64,000 nucleotides of DNA from Xylogone sp. PMI_703 (taxonomy: Eukaryota > Ascomycota > Leotiomycetes), in assembly GCA_021399445.1 (NCBI GenBank), contig JAJTUQ010000003.1:5394001-5458000 (forward strand), read 5' to 3'. A program made the translations under genes and the position numbers. A model generated the notes under the pieces. It was not told the DNA's origin. It saw only the letters and a program-made list of their open reading frames with translations, and did not search any database. Each line of letters begins with the position of its first letter. Position 1 is the stretch's first letter. Shown here piece after piece: positions 1 to 11,304 of the stretch.

Positions 1-458
1 AAAAAGCCCCGTCGGCAATAAATCTGACTCCAGACTGAGGCGATTTGACGGGTCAGTCTTCAGCCGACAGATCCTATTTGCCGAGCGTGTAAGGAAGCCA
101 CGATGTCGGGAAGCGAAGCACCGAGCACCATTTGTATTGTAAAGGGTTCATGAGACTCCTCTAATGTAAGTAGTACGGAGAAATATGTGAATTGGAATTT
201 ACCTATACGTAGAGAAATCAAGCTTTTTGACAGGGCATGAAGCAATGTATGCACTGAAATTCTGAATCTAATTTATTCGCCCCTGCATTTAGACGAAAAT
301 TGGACATAGTATTGCCTGGGGACCAAGCATCTTTATTAATTTCGCACCATGTCCATGGAAAAGTCTACCTGATATGAGAGGTATTGGGTCATGCTGAAAT
401 TATATAATATGAAAAGTGAACAACCAATTTCACTTGATGCACGTAATATCCGGTGACA
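1..458. other. Intergenic, left edge
   Basis: No gene is supported here. The short open frame on the minus strand (60-254) has no recognisable motif and no plausible splicing partner. The stretch lies downstream of the Rieske oxygenase gene, whose stop codon is at 459-461, so it probably holds that gene's 3' untranslated region and terminator. Confidence 0.5.
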
Positions 459-1787
459 TTACCAACTCAACTCCGCTGCTTTCTCAGGATCGCAAGCAAG
501 CCCAGAACAAAACGCGACATCCTCATCCGTGGCTCCTCCTAATCCCGACATCTCTCGACTTGCAGGCCAAATCTCTCGACTCTCAGCTGTTTCCTTTGTT
601 CTGTGGCTCGTCACTAGCTCTCGCACCACCTTCTGAAAATACAAAGGTCCTGTTTCTAATTCTGGATGCAGTTGCCCATTGATGAAAATCCCAGCATTGA
701 GGTTTTTCTGTGTATTGTTACACAAGATCTTATCTTCTTGTAGGACTCTCTTGAAAAATGAATCGATGTATTCGAAATCCTCGTCGCTTGCGTCCTTATG
801 TCGATACACTTCATACTCCATGGAGCATGTTCCAACTGATGTAGGGACACAGCGCATTAAGTAGAAGAAATGGGGACTACATACAATCAGCAAAGGTTAT
901 CTCTTTAAAATGTTAATATGGGTAAGGGATGAAACTCACCTAACAGTCATACAAGAATTGGGAAAGTAATATGTGCTTGCATTCTTGATGTCATTCTCCT
1001 CCTTGCCTGCTTGGGGTCGTGAAAAGTGCTGAATGTGGCCCCCTCTAGCCTCAATATAATAGTACGATAAATCGGCAAGCTTTGCAACATCTGGATGCGC
1101 AATTGTGCAGTGATAACATTCATTATAGTTATCTGCAAGAGTCTTCCAATTGTAATCACCTTGCATCTCCCAGGTGTGGTCGAACTGGTATTGCGTGAAG
1201 TCGAATCTGGAGAACCTCTCTTGCGTATCCACCCCCTGAAAGTCATCTTCCCATGCAACAGCGGGAGTTGGAGATGCATCTAGATTTACCCATACGAAGC
1301 CACATGCGTCAACGTGCACGTGGATAGGAAATAATCCATGATTCTCTTTGTCGAAACCACTTACTTTCTCGAATCGGGGTGCTTTAGCCAGTTTCCCGTT
1401 CAAACCATAGGACCAGCCATGATACTTGCACGCAAATATCTTTGCATTTCCCCTTTCTTCTGTAACCACTGGATAGCCACGATGGCGGCATATATTATGA
1501 AAGCCGTGAAGATTACCATCACGGTCTAGGCATAGAACGAACGAGAAGCCAGCTTCTTCGAATCGGAAATAGTCGCCAGGTTGAGTAAACCTCAGTTTGT
1601 GAGTGATGAAGAGCCACTTTTTAGAGAAGATCGCTCGGCGTTCTAACTCATACATCTGAGGGGATCGGTACCATGATGCGGGTAGCGCTCGTGGTTGTTG
1701 GGGCTCGGATACTGCTGGTACTGGGGTCTTGTCACCAGCAGTATTGGGGCCTGAATAGCCAAAGAAGGACTTCACTGATAATACCAT
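459..1787 (-). CDS. Rieske non-heme iron oxygenase, choline-monooxygenase-like
   Basis: Two exons, 1787-940 and 876-459, encode 421 residues. The 63-base intron (939-877) has a GTGAGT donor and TGTAG acceptor and joins in frame through a Ser codon. The N-terminal Rieske [2Fe-2S] domain shows C100-R-H102 and C120-K-Y-H123. The C-terminal catalytic domain has ADNYNECYHC followed by H231, the mononuclear iron site. This layout and length match fungal proteins annotated as choline monooxygenase or ring-hydroxylating oxygenase alpha subunits. In this family a reductase passes electrons to the Rieske centre and then to the iron, which hydroxylates the substrate. The true substrate is not visible; choline or another quaternary amine is one option, an aromatic compound another. 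The protein is probably soluble, as no signal peptide is seen. The next gene rightward is an aldo-keto reductase 1.3 kb away, with no evidence of a functional link. Confidence 0.85.
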
Positions 1788-3050
1788 AGTGGAAGTGCCC
1801 GTATGCTAATAGAATCTAGAATAAGCTGGCAAACAACTATGAAGAACAAATCTGATACAAGAATGAATTATACTAAAGCTTTACTAGGGTATTGTTGAAC
1901 ATGATGATTGAGATAATGCACACTTTCAGCTGCTACTCAGAATCATATATAACCTAACGAGTTATTTATAGCTGTCATAATATATAATCCTCATAACGAT
2001 CATGTATAGACATATCCACTCGAAGCCTCAATGGGGCAGTTCCGACGGTCAATCGGCGGCCAATCTAATGACAGAATAAGTGCAATACCACTATAGAAAT
2101 TTAGTATCAACTACATCAATGCATTTTTTATCCTATCCAGGTAAAGTTAATGATACAATCTTTACGTTTGTGTTAAAAAGCAAGCGGAGAATGTATTAGT
2201 GGCCGGTCACGTGGGCGGACCTCTCCTCCGAATATGAGACGGGCAGGGGATACTTAGAAGGGCAAACAGTCACACGACAAAGTATTATTCAGACTCTTCT
2301 CTCATTCAAACTATTGCGGATATGTTTGCTGTTTAGGTTGTTAGAGGTTGCGACAGTATATGTTGACGAAATTTCCACGTACTTACGTACGGTGCTCTGG
2401 CGACGCCTAGCAGGACGACGAAGAGGCGAAAGTACTGCGTTTTTGGAGCGCTTATTATCACATATTCTGCAAGTTGGATAAAATGTAGAAACTCAAATAT
2501 TCATATTAATCATCGAGCACAAAAACTTGATGTTAAGCTTACCAAAACCAATCACAAATACAGCAAATGAGGATTAAAGAGACAATAGAAGTTTTATGCA
2601 AGCATAAAACTGCATTAATTTCAATATATGCAACAAGTAAAGAGTCATAATTTTGTAAAGCAGGCAATTTGAACCTTGCTGTCACATGGTAAAAGGGCCA
2701 TCTGGTGTTGCATGATGAGTGACCTGATCTTTCATATGCGCTCACATTAGTGAAATTTCCTATTTTGGCCGAGGCGATGCGACCTGAACAACGTGAGCTT
2801 GAACATTCAGGCTAAATCCATGAGACCCCGAACAAAGTGAACAATGGCAATTTTTTACCTCGATATTGAAATAAAAAATTTCATAACCTTAATAAGGTGA
2901 TTTTGACGATAGTATTGTACTTGGATGATATTTAGCCTGTGTACAAATCGCGATGACGTACCTTACACTATCTAGATGTATGCCTGATCTGAGCGAGCAG
3001 ACCACAATTAGAAAGCAAGTCTTGCCATACTGGCGTTGTAGCAATAGAAG
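1788..3050. other. Intergenic between divergent Rieske and aldo-keto reductase genes
   Basis: About 1.3 kb of AT-rich sequence separates the divergently transcribed genes and should hold both promoters. A CACGTG E-box-like hexamer lies near 2207-2214. The minus-strand open frame at 2539-2745 has no recognisable features and is not supported. No RNA gene or repeat family is recognised. Confidence 0.4.
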
Positions 3051-3056
3051 CTGGAA

Positions 3057-3066
3057 ATATATAAAG
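3057..3066 (+). promoter_or_regulatory. TATA-like box of the aldo-keto reductase gene
   Basis: The sequence ATATATAAAG lies about 70 bases before the chosen ATG at 3135. Its distance favours that start over the in-frame ATGs at 3081 and 3093, which would fall only about 20-35 bases downstream of the box. Confidence 0.35.
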
Positions 3067-3134
3067 GTTCTGTGAAATGCATGTCTATCCAGATGCCAGC
3101 AAACAATATTTATCTCTTCTCAGTAATTACAAAC

Positions 3135-4265
3135 ATGCCTACTGCGACTGTGAAATTATACAATGGTCTGGAGATGCCCATTATTGGGCATGGCCTTTGG
3201 AAGATTCCAAGAGCTAAGACAGCCGATCATGTGTATAATGCAATCAAAGCTGGTTATAGACTCTTCGATGGAGCTTGTGGTAGGCTCAAAATTGAGAGAC
3301 AAAATTGACTATGGACTTAAATTTTTCCAGATTATGGCAACGAGGTAGAAGCAGGGCAGGGCATTGTCCGTGCCATTAAAGAAGGCATCGTCAAGCGTGA
3401 AGATCTCTTCATTGTGACAAAATTGTGGAACACCTTCCATGAAAATGAGCGTGTGGAACCCGCTTGCAGGAAACAGTTGGAAGATTGGGGCCTTGAATAT
3501 TTTGATCTATATGTTATGCATTTCCGTGAGTGCTTCCAATCCATCGCATTGAAATCAATTTCTAACTTAGAAAACCAAGCCATTTCGCTCAAGTATGTCG
3601 ACCCTGCGGTTCGGTACCCTCCGGAATGGTTCCATGATGGCAAGACTCCTACGGATATCCAGACATCAAACGCCACCATCCAAGAGACATGGCAAGCAAT
3701 GGAGACTCTTGTCGACAAAGGTCTCACTCGAGCTATCGGTCTTAGCAATTTCAACTTCCAGCTCATTCTTGACCTACTCCGCTATGCAAGAATTCGCCCT
3801 GCCACTCTCCAGATTGAGAACCACCCATACTTGGTTCAACAAGATCTTGTGGAGTATGTCCAATCCGTAGGAATTGCCGTCACCGCATACAGCAGTTTTG
3901 GACCCACTGGCTATATTGAGATGGACTTGAAAACAGCCGTCCAAGCTCCACCACTCTACAAGCACCCCATTATTGTAGAAATCGCTGAAAGGCACAATAA
4001 GTCACCCTTTCAAGTTCTTTTGAGGTGGGCAACGCAGCGTCGGGTAGCAGTCATCCCGAAGAGCGACACGGCAGAGATGATGGCGGAGAACTTGGCTGCG
4101 AACGAGTTCGACCTTCCAGAGCAAGAGGTTGAACAGATTAGTGGACTAAATAGGGGCCTTAGGTTCAATGACCCATATGTCGTAAGTACTAGCCATCCAT
4201 GCATACACTGAGGTCCATACTGACTTAGGAATAAGTATTTCGGCTGCCTGCCTATATTTGCTTAG
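3135..4265 (+). CDS. Aldo-keto reductase, D-xylose-reductase type
   Basis: Four exons, 3135-3279, 3331-3525, 3580-4181 and 4236-4265, encode 323 residues, the usual size for fungal xylose reductases. All three introns are 51-54 bases. Splicing restores the hallmark segments [22 protein letters not shown] and the C-terminal YFG-LPIFA-type tail. The catalytic tetrad is visible as D45, Y50, K79 and H112. An IPKS motif near residue 260 is the usual NAD(P)H phosphate-binding site. Members reduce pentoses such as xylose or arabinose and other aldehydes in the cytosol. The last intron uses the AG at 4234-4235; the earlier TTAG at 4228 would give an immediate stop. Two upstream in-frame ATGs exist, but the MPTATVKL start fits the family and TATA spacing better. 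Confidence 0.9.
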
Positions 4266-4736
4266 TAGACGGTTGCGCATTGTCACTTACAGTACTGTAT
4301 TGTTTTTGTAGATGGAAAGAGTTGGATTATTTGGTTACACATATTAATTTACAAGAGAAAACTTATGAGTGTGGAATATAGTGTGTAGAGATAATTACTA
4401 GGAATGCTTTTCAATTTTTATCAATACATGGCAACCAAGTTAACTCACTAGACGTGTCGATATTAATGTAGGTTTCTTTCATAATATTTTGGATGATATT
4501 GATCACAAATAATAGTAGCTCCTAACACTTCCTACGTGTTAAACCATTCGCTGGTCACTTCGATAGCTCCGAGTCCTCTATATATGTCCAAGCAAACAAA
4601 CAACCCAAGGAAGATGTTGAATTATCCTTAGACTCCGCCATCCCAATGCATGCCCAACATGCTATCCGTAAATCCCTGAGTTCCATAGTATAGTGTAAAT
4701 CAATTCTATGGATATTTTTATAGCCCGTGTATCGAT
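4266..4736. other. Intergenic between convergent genes
   Basis: AT-rich spacer between the convergent aldo-keto reductase and MetE-like genes. It should contain both 3' untranslated regions and terminators. No gene or repeat is recognised. Confidence 0.5.
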
Positions 4737-6038
4737 TTAGATACCTAACGCCTCGCTGGCTAAAGCAACACCTTTTACTCTGTTCGAAATCTTTTCGAAT
4801 GCGATATCTCTGGCAAAATCTGGGCTTCCGTGCTTTGGTTTGAGGTCAATTGAGAAAGGTGAGAATCCACAGTCATCAGTGGCGCCCAGCTGATCTTTGG
4901 GGATATATTTGCTGGCCGCGATCAGCGCATCTCTGACCTGCTCAGGAGTCTCGACGGTAGGATTGAGTGGGTCTATCACGCCAATGAAAGCCACTTGTTT
5001 TACACCGTCTGCGTCCTTTCGAATGTTCTCTCCGATAGACTTATATACCTTTTCCTTGTCCTTCTCACTAGCAAGTTGAATGAGGAAGTAGCCTGCATTG
5101 ATCTGGAACAAGCTAGGCAACAGCTCATTGTAGTCCACATCGTATGAGTGCACGCTGTCGCAATCACCTCCAGGGCAGGTATGTACGCCGATATTCTTTC
5201 TCTCTTCGGCGCTGAAGTTGGCCAACACTTGGTTATTGAGATCGATGAAAGTTTTCAGCAAAGCAGCCCCTGTCCAAGGGTTTCTTGGGTCGTTCTTCGC
5301 TGCCAATCTTCCCTCCGTAAAGTCCATGCTTACCCTTTTAGCTCCAGCAGCAAAACATCCTCGGATATCCTTAACACACTGCGCCACCAAATCTTTCACG
5401 AAATCCTCCCTAGAGTAACCCTCGACCTGACCATTTAGTGGATATGTTAGGTACATCATCGATGGTGCGATGACAGCTTGCTTCATAGGCTTGGTAGCAT
5501 ATGGTTTTGACAGCTTGAAATTTTCATAGGCGAAATTTTGATACTTGAATGGGCCTTTGACAAGCCGGGGCAGCTGGCGATGATGTCCGTCGTCAAAGAT
5601 AGCAAAGTATTGACCATCAGCTTTCATATTTTCTACGAGTCCAGTGCCGTTCAAGGTGCTGCAAGTATTAGCTACCAAATCTCCCGCTTAGACAAATAGC
5701 TTACACCGTGAGGGGATAGGTTGCAAAGCTGCTCGCTCTCTGCTCTCCATCGGTAACGAGTTCTTGGCCAGTTGCTTCCATACGCTTAATGCTGTCTTCA
5801 GCAGCTTTATCCTGAGCTTTCACAAGTTCTGGAAGGGAGATCTTCCCGGCATCGTAGTCTGCATAGGCCTGTTGGAGGTCTATAATACCATGTTAGTATT
5901 ACCAATGATGGAAGATTCAACTTTGAAAACTTCTCACAGGTGGGCCTTGGAAGAGATCCTAGAACAGTCATTAGTAGTCGTTTTTTGAAGTGTGCAATTC
6001 GTTATCAGCATACCAACGCTTTCTGTAGGAATAGGCAT
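4737..6038 (-). CDS. MetE/UROD-like methyltransferase, short cobalamin-independent methionine synthase relative
   Basis: Four exons, 6038-6014, 5958-5938, 5879-5705 and 5658-4737, encode 380 residues. Phases agree at every junction and rebuild a start reading MPIPTESVGSLPRP followed by YLQQAYADYDAGKI. The fold family is the zinc-dependent UROD/MetE-like barrel. H233-T-C235 in an HTCPGGDC segment and C337 in DDCGFSPF match the zinc ligands that activate a thiol in MetE. At 380 residues it corresponds to the C-terminal catalytic half only; true MetE has about 760 residues with a duplicated N-terminal barrel. Fungi commonly carry such stand-alone proteins beside a full MetE. The methyl donor and acceptor here are unknown. 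It is probably cytosolic. The second exon is only 21 bases and should be confirmed from transcripts. Confidence 0.85.
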
Positions 6039-7570
6039 GGCTGAGGTGGGGGATTGAGGAACGAGATGCTTTAGATAAATTCCAGAGAAAAAAAGTATAA
6101 TGTGTAGCCTGTTTTTTTTTTGTAATTGGAGAGTTAAATGCTCTTTTTGAGCAAACTCCTACCCCTCATTTCCGTCATCCGGATCAAGGAAGCACCGTCC
6201 CCGTTGGCGTCCACGTGTACGTGCTAATCTACGAGGACCCTACCACTGCCTAGTCAGTGATGTTGAAGATCGTCTGGTGCGCCCCGCATTTAGCGCCTTG
6301 GGTGCTGGGATAGCTATTAGTTACTTAATTTGTCGGTCCGGTGAATGTATTTTACCGGCCCATTGTGAACTTCTAGGGGCATTGTCGTCCAGACTATCCT
6401 ACTAATATAATTATCCTAGTTCCATGGTATTATGGCTAGAATATTAGAGTACCCTTTTAAAAGTATGGGCTTTACTGGGTAGAAGTAGTTGTTTGTTCTG
6501 GGGCTATATTCACGCCCGGGTTTTGCCCTCTGTTTCAGGTGAAGTTATGTGGTTTCAATAATATCGGAGCTATCATTCAACTAAACTATTGTTACATATT
6601 ACCCATCCATTTGGTCACAGGCATTCGAAGAACGTAGATACTTTGGCTCATGAAGCCAGTACTAGGAATCCGGGAGCCGAAAAGGGACCGAAATACAGTA
6701 AGATGCTTTACACGTAAGCGGTGTTAATTAACGCAATTCTTGTAGGCTTTCCAAGCCACATCGTTTTCCGCGACGGTACACTGATGCCTGTAGAGACAGC
6801 TCGACTAACCTTCTTTGCCTGATAGTCTTTCAAATCCCTGTTAGAATCGCAGAAACTTGCTCTTTTAGATGATTAGTCAGACTGCAACGAAATTCATAAA
6901 ACCGCATAAAGGTATAAAGAAAATACGCTTTTTTGTGAGTTTCTTTCAAATTCGACCCATGAAGATACTGAAATTATAAATGGAAAGTCTATAATCGGAG
7001 TGTATCATGAATATTTCATTGTTGTTTTACATCTACAATTATATAATTAATTGACTGTTGACCTTTTCGTTTATTGTTACACAGTATTCCACGCAGGGTT
7101 GAACTCATCGTGATGGGTTGATAGACCTATAACTATAAGCTTCACAACCAGACACTCTAATGTTATAAAGATATATCAGAATTATTAAGATAATTTTATA
7201 AATTATATAGATTTGGGCAGCTGAAGATACTATTCGATCCGCATATGAATGCTTTTTACATTCTTCAAAAATCTTAGTTCATGGCTCTTGAACTTGCGTT
7301 AAAGATTTTCAGGCCTTCTACCCCTTCTATTCCAGCAATAAGTAGTCCTACCAATCGGGACCGTTATCTTGATGAAGTCAATATCAGAATGGATTACTAG
7401 ATTCTAACGGCCCTTGAAGTCCTGAGACTTCAAACATAAATAGATACAGTTGTGTACCGCGTATAAGCATAACCGTTGTTGGATGATGGGTTGTTGGCGA
7501 AAAACAAATATTGTGCTCCTTTTGATACATATTTCGCCAACACGTTCTCTCTTTACAGGCCTGAATAACA
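6039..7570. other. Intergenic, AT-rich, no gene recognised
   Basis: The part next to 6038 should carry the MetE-like promoter; a T-rich run lies at about 6113-6122. From about 6850 the sequence becomes very AT-rich with many stops on both strands. No conserved coding segment, RNA gene or repeat boundary could be supported. It borders the decayed tract that follows. Confidence 0.4.
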
Positions 7571-8035
7571 ATGGAAGTGGATCAATCACTGCCACTCGAT
7601 CATGAGCTAATGTGCTTGTTTCATACAAAACGTGATAATGATACCAACTTCGCGAAGCCGAGCGACAAAGCCGGCACTAAATTCGGCGTCACCGCTGCGG
7701 AAGCTTGGAATCAACAACGAGCGCTTAAGTTGAATTCGAGCTCTGAAAGATTAACATGGTGTCATACAGATCTTGCTCCTCGGAATATTCTTAGGCTTTA
7801 TGATGACCGACTTGCTCTGCTCGACTGGACAAATGCAGAGTTTTATCCACGTTTATTTGAAATGTATGTTTCTAGAACTCGTGTTGACAGAGAGGCTATA
7901 TTTGAAAAGATCATTAAACGATTGGTTCTAGATCATAAAGATGATGAGGATCGCATCGAATTGCTACAGATGGTGGAGTATATCTTGCTCCATTATAGCA
8001 CGGCAATAATTTGTGAGTGTATCCATGGGGTTTAA
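7571..8035 (+). pseudogene. C-terminal fragment of an APH-family (aminoglycoside-phosphotransferase-like) kinase
   Basis: The open frame has 154 residues. It keeps the catalytic loop as HTDLAPRNIL and the metal-binding ALLDW segment, followed by a helical tail. That is the C-lobe of the fungal APH-like kinase family. The whole N-lobe and hinge, about 150-200 residues, are missing, and no upstream exon with these features was found in the preceding 1 kb, so I treat it as a truncated remnant. Its stop codon TAA lies in the GTTTAA duplication at the edge of the element at 8036-8586. Alternatively, a GTGAGT donor at 8013 and an AACAG acceptor at 8591-8595 would splice the element out and add twelve residues, ending at 8630. 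An intact APH-like gene lies at 19907-21058. Confidence 0.5.
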
Positions 8036-8586
8036 CCAGGGTTCGGAATTTAGTATACTAATTTAGTTTCCACCTGAACTAAACTAATTAAATTTTTGAA
8101 AAATTCAAACTAATACTAATTAATGAGAATCTGTACTAATATTAAAAATACTAAACTAATTAAAAATACTAAATTAATACTAAATTATACTAAAATTTTC
8201 ATAACATTCATAAAATGCTAATTTAATGTAAATTATGCAAGAATCACGTGACGTCAAGAAATCTTTAAAAAAAATGAAAATGAAATATTATTATTAACAT
8301 CAAAATAATAAATTTTATATAATATAATAAATATATTTATTAAATTATTTAAAATCGTTTATTAAAGTTTTCGTATTATATAGCTTTTGAGTATCTTTCA
8401 CGTGATATATCACGTGCCTTTAGTATTTTTAGTATTTTAGTATACTAAAAACTAAACTAATTTAGTTTGACCTTATACTAAATTAATTAATACTAAATTA
8501 GTTTTCTGAAAATTAAAACTAAATTTAGTTTAGTTTTTAGTATACTAAAAATACTAAAATACTAAGAACTAAATTCCGAACCCTGG
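8036..8586. mobile_element. MITE-like element with 19-bp terminal inverted repeats
   Basis: The ends are perfect inverted repeats: CCAGGGTTCGGAATTTAGT at 8036-8054 and its complement at 8568-8586. GTTTAA flanks both ends (8030-8035 and 8587-8592) as a 6-base target duplication. The 551-bp interior is extremely AT-rich and filled with ACTAA/TTAGT motifs in both orientations, so it can fold into a long imperfect hairpin. No transposase frame is present. This is the structure of a non-autonomous DNA transposon. I cannot assign a superfamily from the ends alone. CACGTG-containing stretches occur inside (about 8246-8253 and 8399-8416). Confidence 0.85.
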
Positions 8587-8630
8587 GTTTAACAGTGGAT
8601 TCCTTGCTAAATCAATGGCAGCAGGCATAA

Positions 8631-9555
8631 CTCTTGGAACGCTGGTTTTAATGCAAAGCTTAACCAGAGTGATTTCGGACTATGGGTCCACAAGTAAAAT
8701 CTTCAAACTAATGTGGCCTTGTAGAGTCCAGTCCTCCCGCACGTAGGACTCGTGGATTTGCGAACCTTGGAGCGCTACGGACACGCGTCAGTCAGATATC
8801 AGGGTATCAATCACGCTGACAGAAGTAGGAATGGGAATTTGTAGAAAAATTGTATCAAAGCAGTCGCTCCGCGAGGATCAGTGATATAAAGAAGATCTAG
8901 TCAGAGACCACTAGGAAGTATATTAATAACTAATTGCTAAGAATCTATTAACAACAAATTCAACCTCCGCAACCCAACAGCTAAAGGATATGTCACTTAC
9001 CCTAAGTACACAGTCCGGCTTACTTCTCCGCGAATTTCTTATCTCCAAGCCACTGTAAATTCCATCCAGACATTATGGGACCCACCACAACCGTATTCTT
9101 CTTAGAGCTCTGATGCGGGCATTCCTGGTTTTCCCACGTATAACGTACTATGCCGATCCAAAAGAAGGATTAATTTTACCCAAAGCGAATTGGCTTTGCT
9201 CTTACTGGAGCTTAGTCGAGCCCCTAGGAGGACCTAGCCACCACTGTGAGAATAGTGAAAGGAGGTTATCGTCACGTTCTCGCAAGTCGTAGAGCTTGCT
9301 GTGCTGGATAATCAGTTCACGTCCATCGAAGTGTGCTTGAATAAATCGCCCATGTTGGATTCCCATCACGGAGAACATAAAGACCTAATTGTAAACAAGA
9401 TGTTACCAGCTATACTTTATACTTTCTCATCAATGCTAGGAGAAGCATTCTTGTGGCAAAACTGGGGGAAGATATATCGGATGAAAAGTATGTTCTATCA
9501 ACCCGGATGTATGTAAACGGCCTTTAATCATTCTAACGATGGCGAGAAGCTCTCC
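8631..9555. other. Gene-poor stretch in a decayed tract
   Basis: No frame here shows convincing protein character. The plus-strand frame at 9301-9516 has no recognisable motif. The composition near 8850-9000 could come from an old transposon end, but no terminal repeats or target duplication could be shown. Confidence 0.35.
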
Positions 9556-10203
9556 TCAATATAATAGCTCATCTTTACCCTCAATATCAGAAGTTATCGT
9601 AGATTTCAGATATGGAAATTCTTCAGCCTTGGTATGATAGTGGATGTCTTGGACCATCCATTCACGATGGCCTTGAGGACCTTTAGGACCTCGACGTCCA
9701 TCTTCATACAGGATTCCAAACTTATAATCTCCAACGCTGTTTATATCAGCAAATGATGTACTACATCAATGGATAGGAAAGTTGAGAGATCTCACATACT
9801 CTTGGCGAAGCCATCCACAAGAATATGAGATAAATGTAGGGTCTGGATCGCGATTCGAAGAATAGGTAGCATATTTATGATAAAAATCAAGCACTTCCGA
9901 GGCATGTTCGATGTGTCTCATCTCATGACGCCTAGATGCCTCTTCGTCAAAAGTCGGGTACTCCGAACCCAAAAATTTAGCAGTAGGAGGTATCATTTCA
10001 TCTTTTGAATAAGTGGCAAAGAAAGCTGGACTGAGTGTGTCATTTGCGTCTTCGAAAGATGTTGGTATTTTGCGAATACTAAGACCTTGTAGGCTTTCAG
10101 AGTTAAAACAGAAATCCTTATATAAATCAACAAGCTTTTCAAGCTTGCAAATTGCCCTACGATGAGGTGCATGTCGCAGTTTCAGCTCCTTAAAGGAAGA
10201 CAT
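9556..10203 (-). pseudogene. Hypothetical gene, probably broken
   Basis: Exon 1 begins with ATG at 10203 and reads 136 residues to TAT at 9796, where a GTGAGA donor starts. After an apparent 59-base intron (9795-9737, ACAG acceptor) a second protein-like frame runs to the stop at 9558-9556, including DYKFGILYEDGRRGP and HREWMVQDIHYHTKAEEF. The two frames do not match in phase, being off by one base, so the natural splice does not give a continuous protein. If unspliced, the frame ends after 145 residues at 9766. The protein is charged and has no signal peptide or recognised domain. It is divergent to the PD-(D/E)XK-like gene about 100 bases away, which also carries a frameshift. Confidence 0.45.
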
Positions 10204-10304
10204 TGCAATTCAATAGGAAAAGGTAGGGAGACGTGGTGATAAGAAGAGGGTAGGGGGAGACTGGTATTTGTTATGAGAATGGTAAGAGTAATGCTAATAA
10301 TGTG

Positions 10305-11304
10305 ATGCTATGGTTTGTGTTGTTTGCGCCACATATTTGGCGCGTAAGGACTACAGTAGCCAGACGCGTCATGCAAGACTTATCACCAACATTTAAGCAA
10401 TATCCTAGCCGCGTCACAAGGATCCCTCCGAGTGAGGATGATAGCTTGGACGTCGTTCTGTCCCCAGTTTCAGGGCGAACCCGATCGAAGACTAAGGGAA
10501 AGGAGATGGAACAGATACGCCTAAAATTGCAAGAAACCATTCTCAAAACTCCCACAAAAACAACTATGAACACACTGCTCCCTGATATGGACGACGAACC
10601 CAGAACCCTTTCAACCGAATATCCAGATGATGAGCAGTCGACCGAAATGGATCCTTCTCCCATTTCAAAGGAAGCTGAACGTATCCTTTACCCACCTACA
10701 AGAGATGAGCAAATTGTCAACATGGCCCTCATTCTCTTGTTGAATGCTCTTACAATTCATTTTCCTATACCAAGCCATTGGACACCTCATGGAAAGGCGT
10801 TTATTGTGGAATTTCTGAAGTCAAGCTTTGAGGCTCGTGTTGATGGTTATCTTGGAGAAGGGAAAAGTGAAGACCCCTTAGCCATCATCGAGGTCAAGTC
10901 ATCTATTAGAACTGATCACTCGAACAAAGTACGGATGCAAGAAGTCGCTCAAATGGTGGGATGGATATTCAACAGCCGAAACAGCATGACAAGCCAATCG
11001 TCAAGAAGGTAAGTTTTTGATATCTCTATTCCTCCTAATAATTATTACTAGCAATTTGTGTTATCCTGTACAATAGGTATTTCAGATATCCCAGAATCGA
11101 CATCAGATTTATATCACTTTCGCCGAATATGATGAAGGCTATTTGGAATACCTTAGGGAAGGATTGCCAGAAAATGGACCTGCGCCTTTTTTGACCCTAT
11201 ATGAATATGGACCCTGGAATACCGATAGTGTAAGGGATATGAAGGCGCTTGGTCCCATACTTCTCGCCCTTTCATTTAGTACCAGAGAAGCTTGGAAGAT
11301 ATAA
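10305..11304 (+). pseudogene. Fungal PD-(D/E)XK nuclease-like protein with a frameshift
   Basis: The first frame (ATG 10305) has a low-complexity N-terminal half with basic SGRTRSKTKGK. A conserved core YPPTRDEQIVNMALILLLNAL follows, then ARVDGYL...IIEVKSS, which has the D...ExK spacing of a PD-(D/E)XK active site. Fungal genomes carry many paralogues with this core, usually annotated as PD-(D/E)XK nuclease-like with unknown role. The expected C-terminal half (DKPIVKK, intron about 11011-11079, then RHQIYITFAEYDEGYL, EYGPWNTDS and LGPILLALSF to the stop at 11302-11304) lies in another frame. One base appears to be missing near 10978, at CGAAACAGCATG. Without a correction the frame ends at 11012. 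It could also be an assembly error in a short A run. Confidence 0.6.

Noticed and set aside
8850..9010. Suspected LTR retrotransposon end
   Set aside because: No TG...CA boundaries with a matching second copy, no primer-binding site and no gag/pol frames could be shown.
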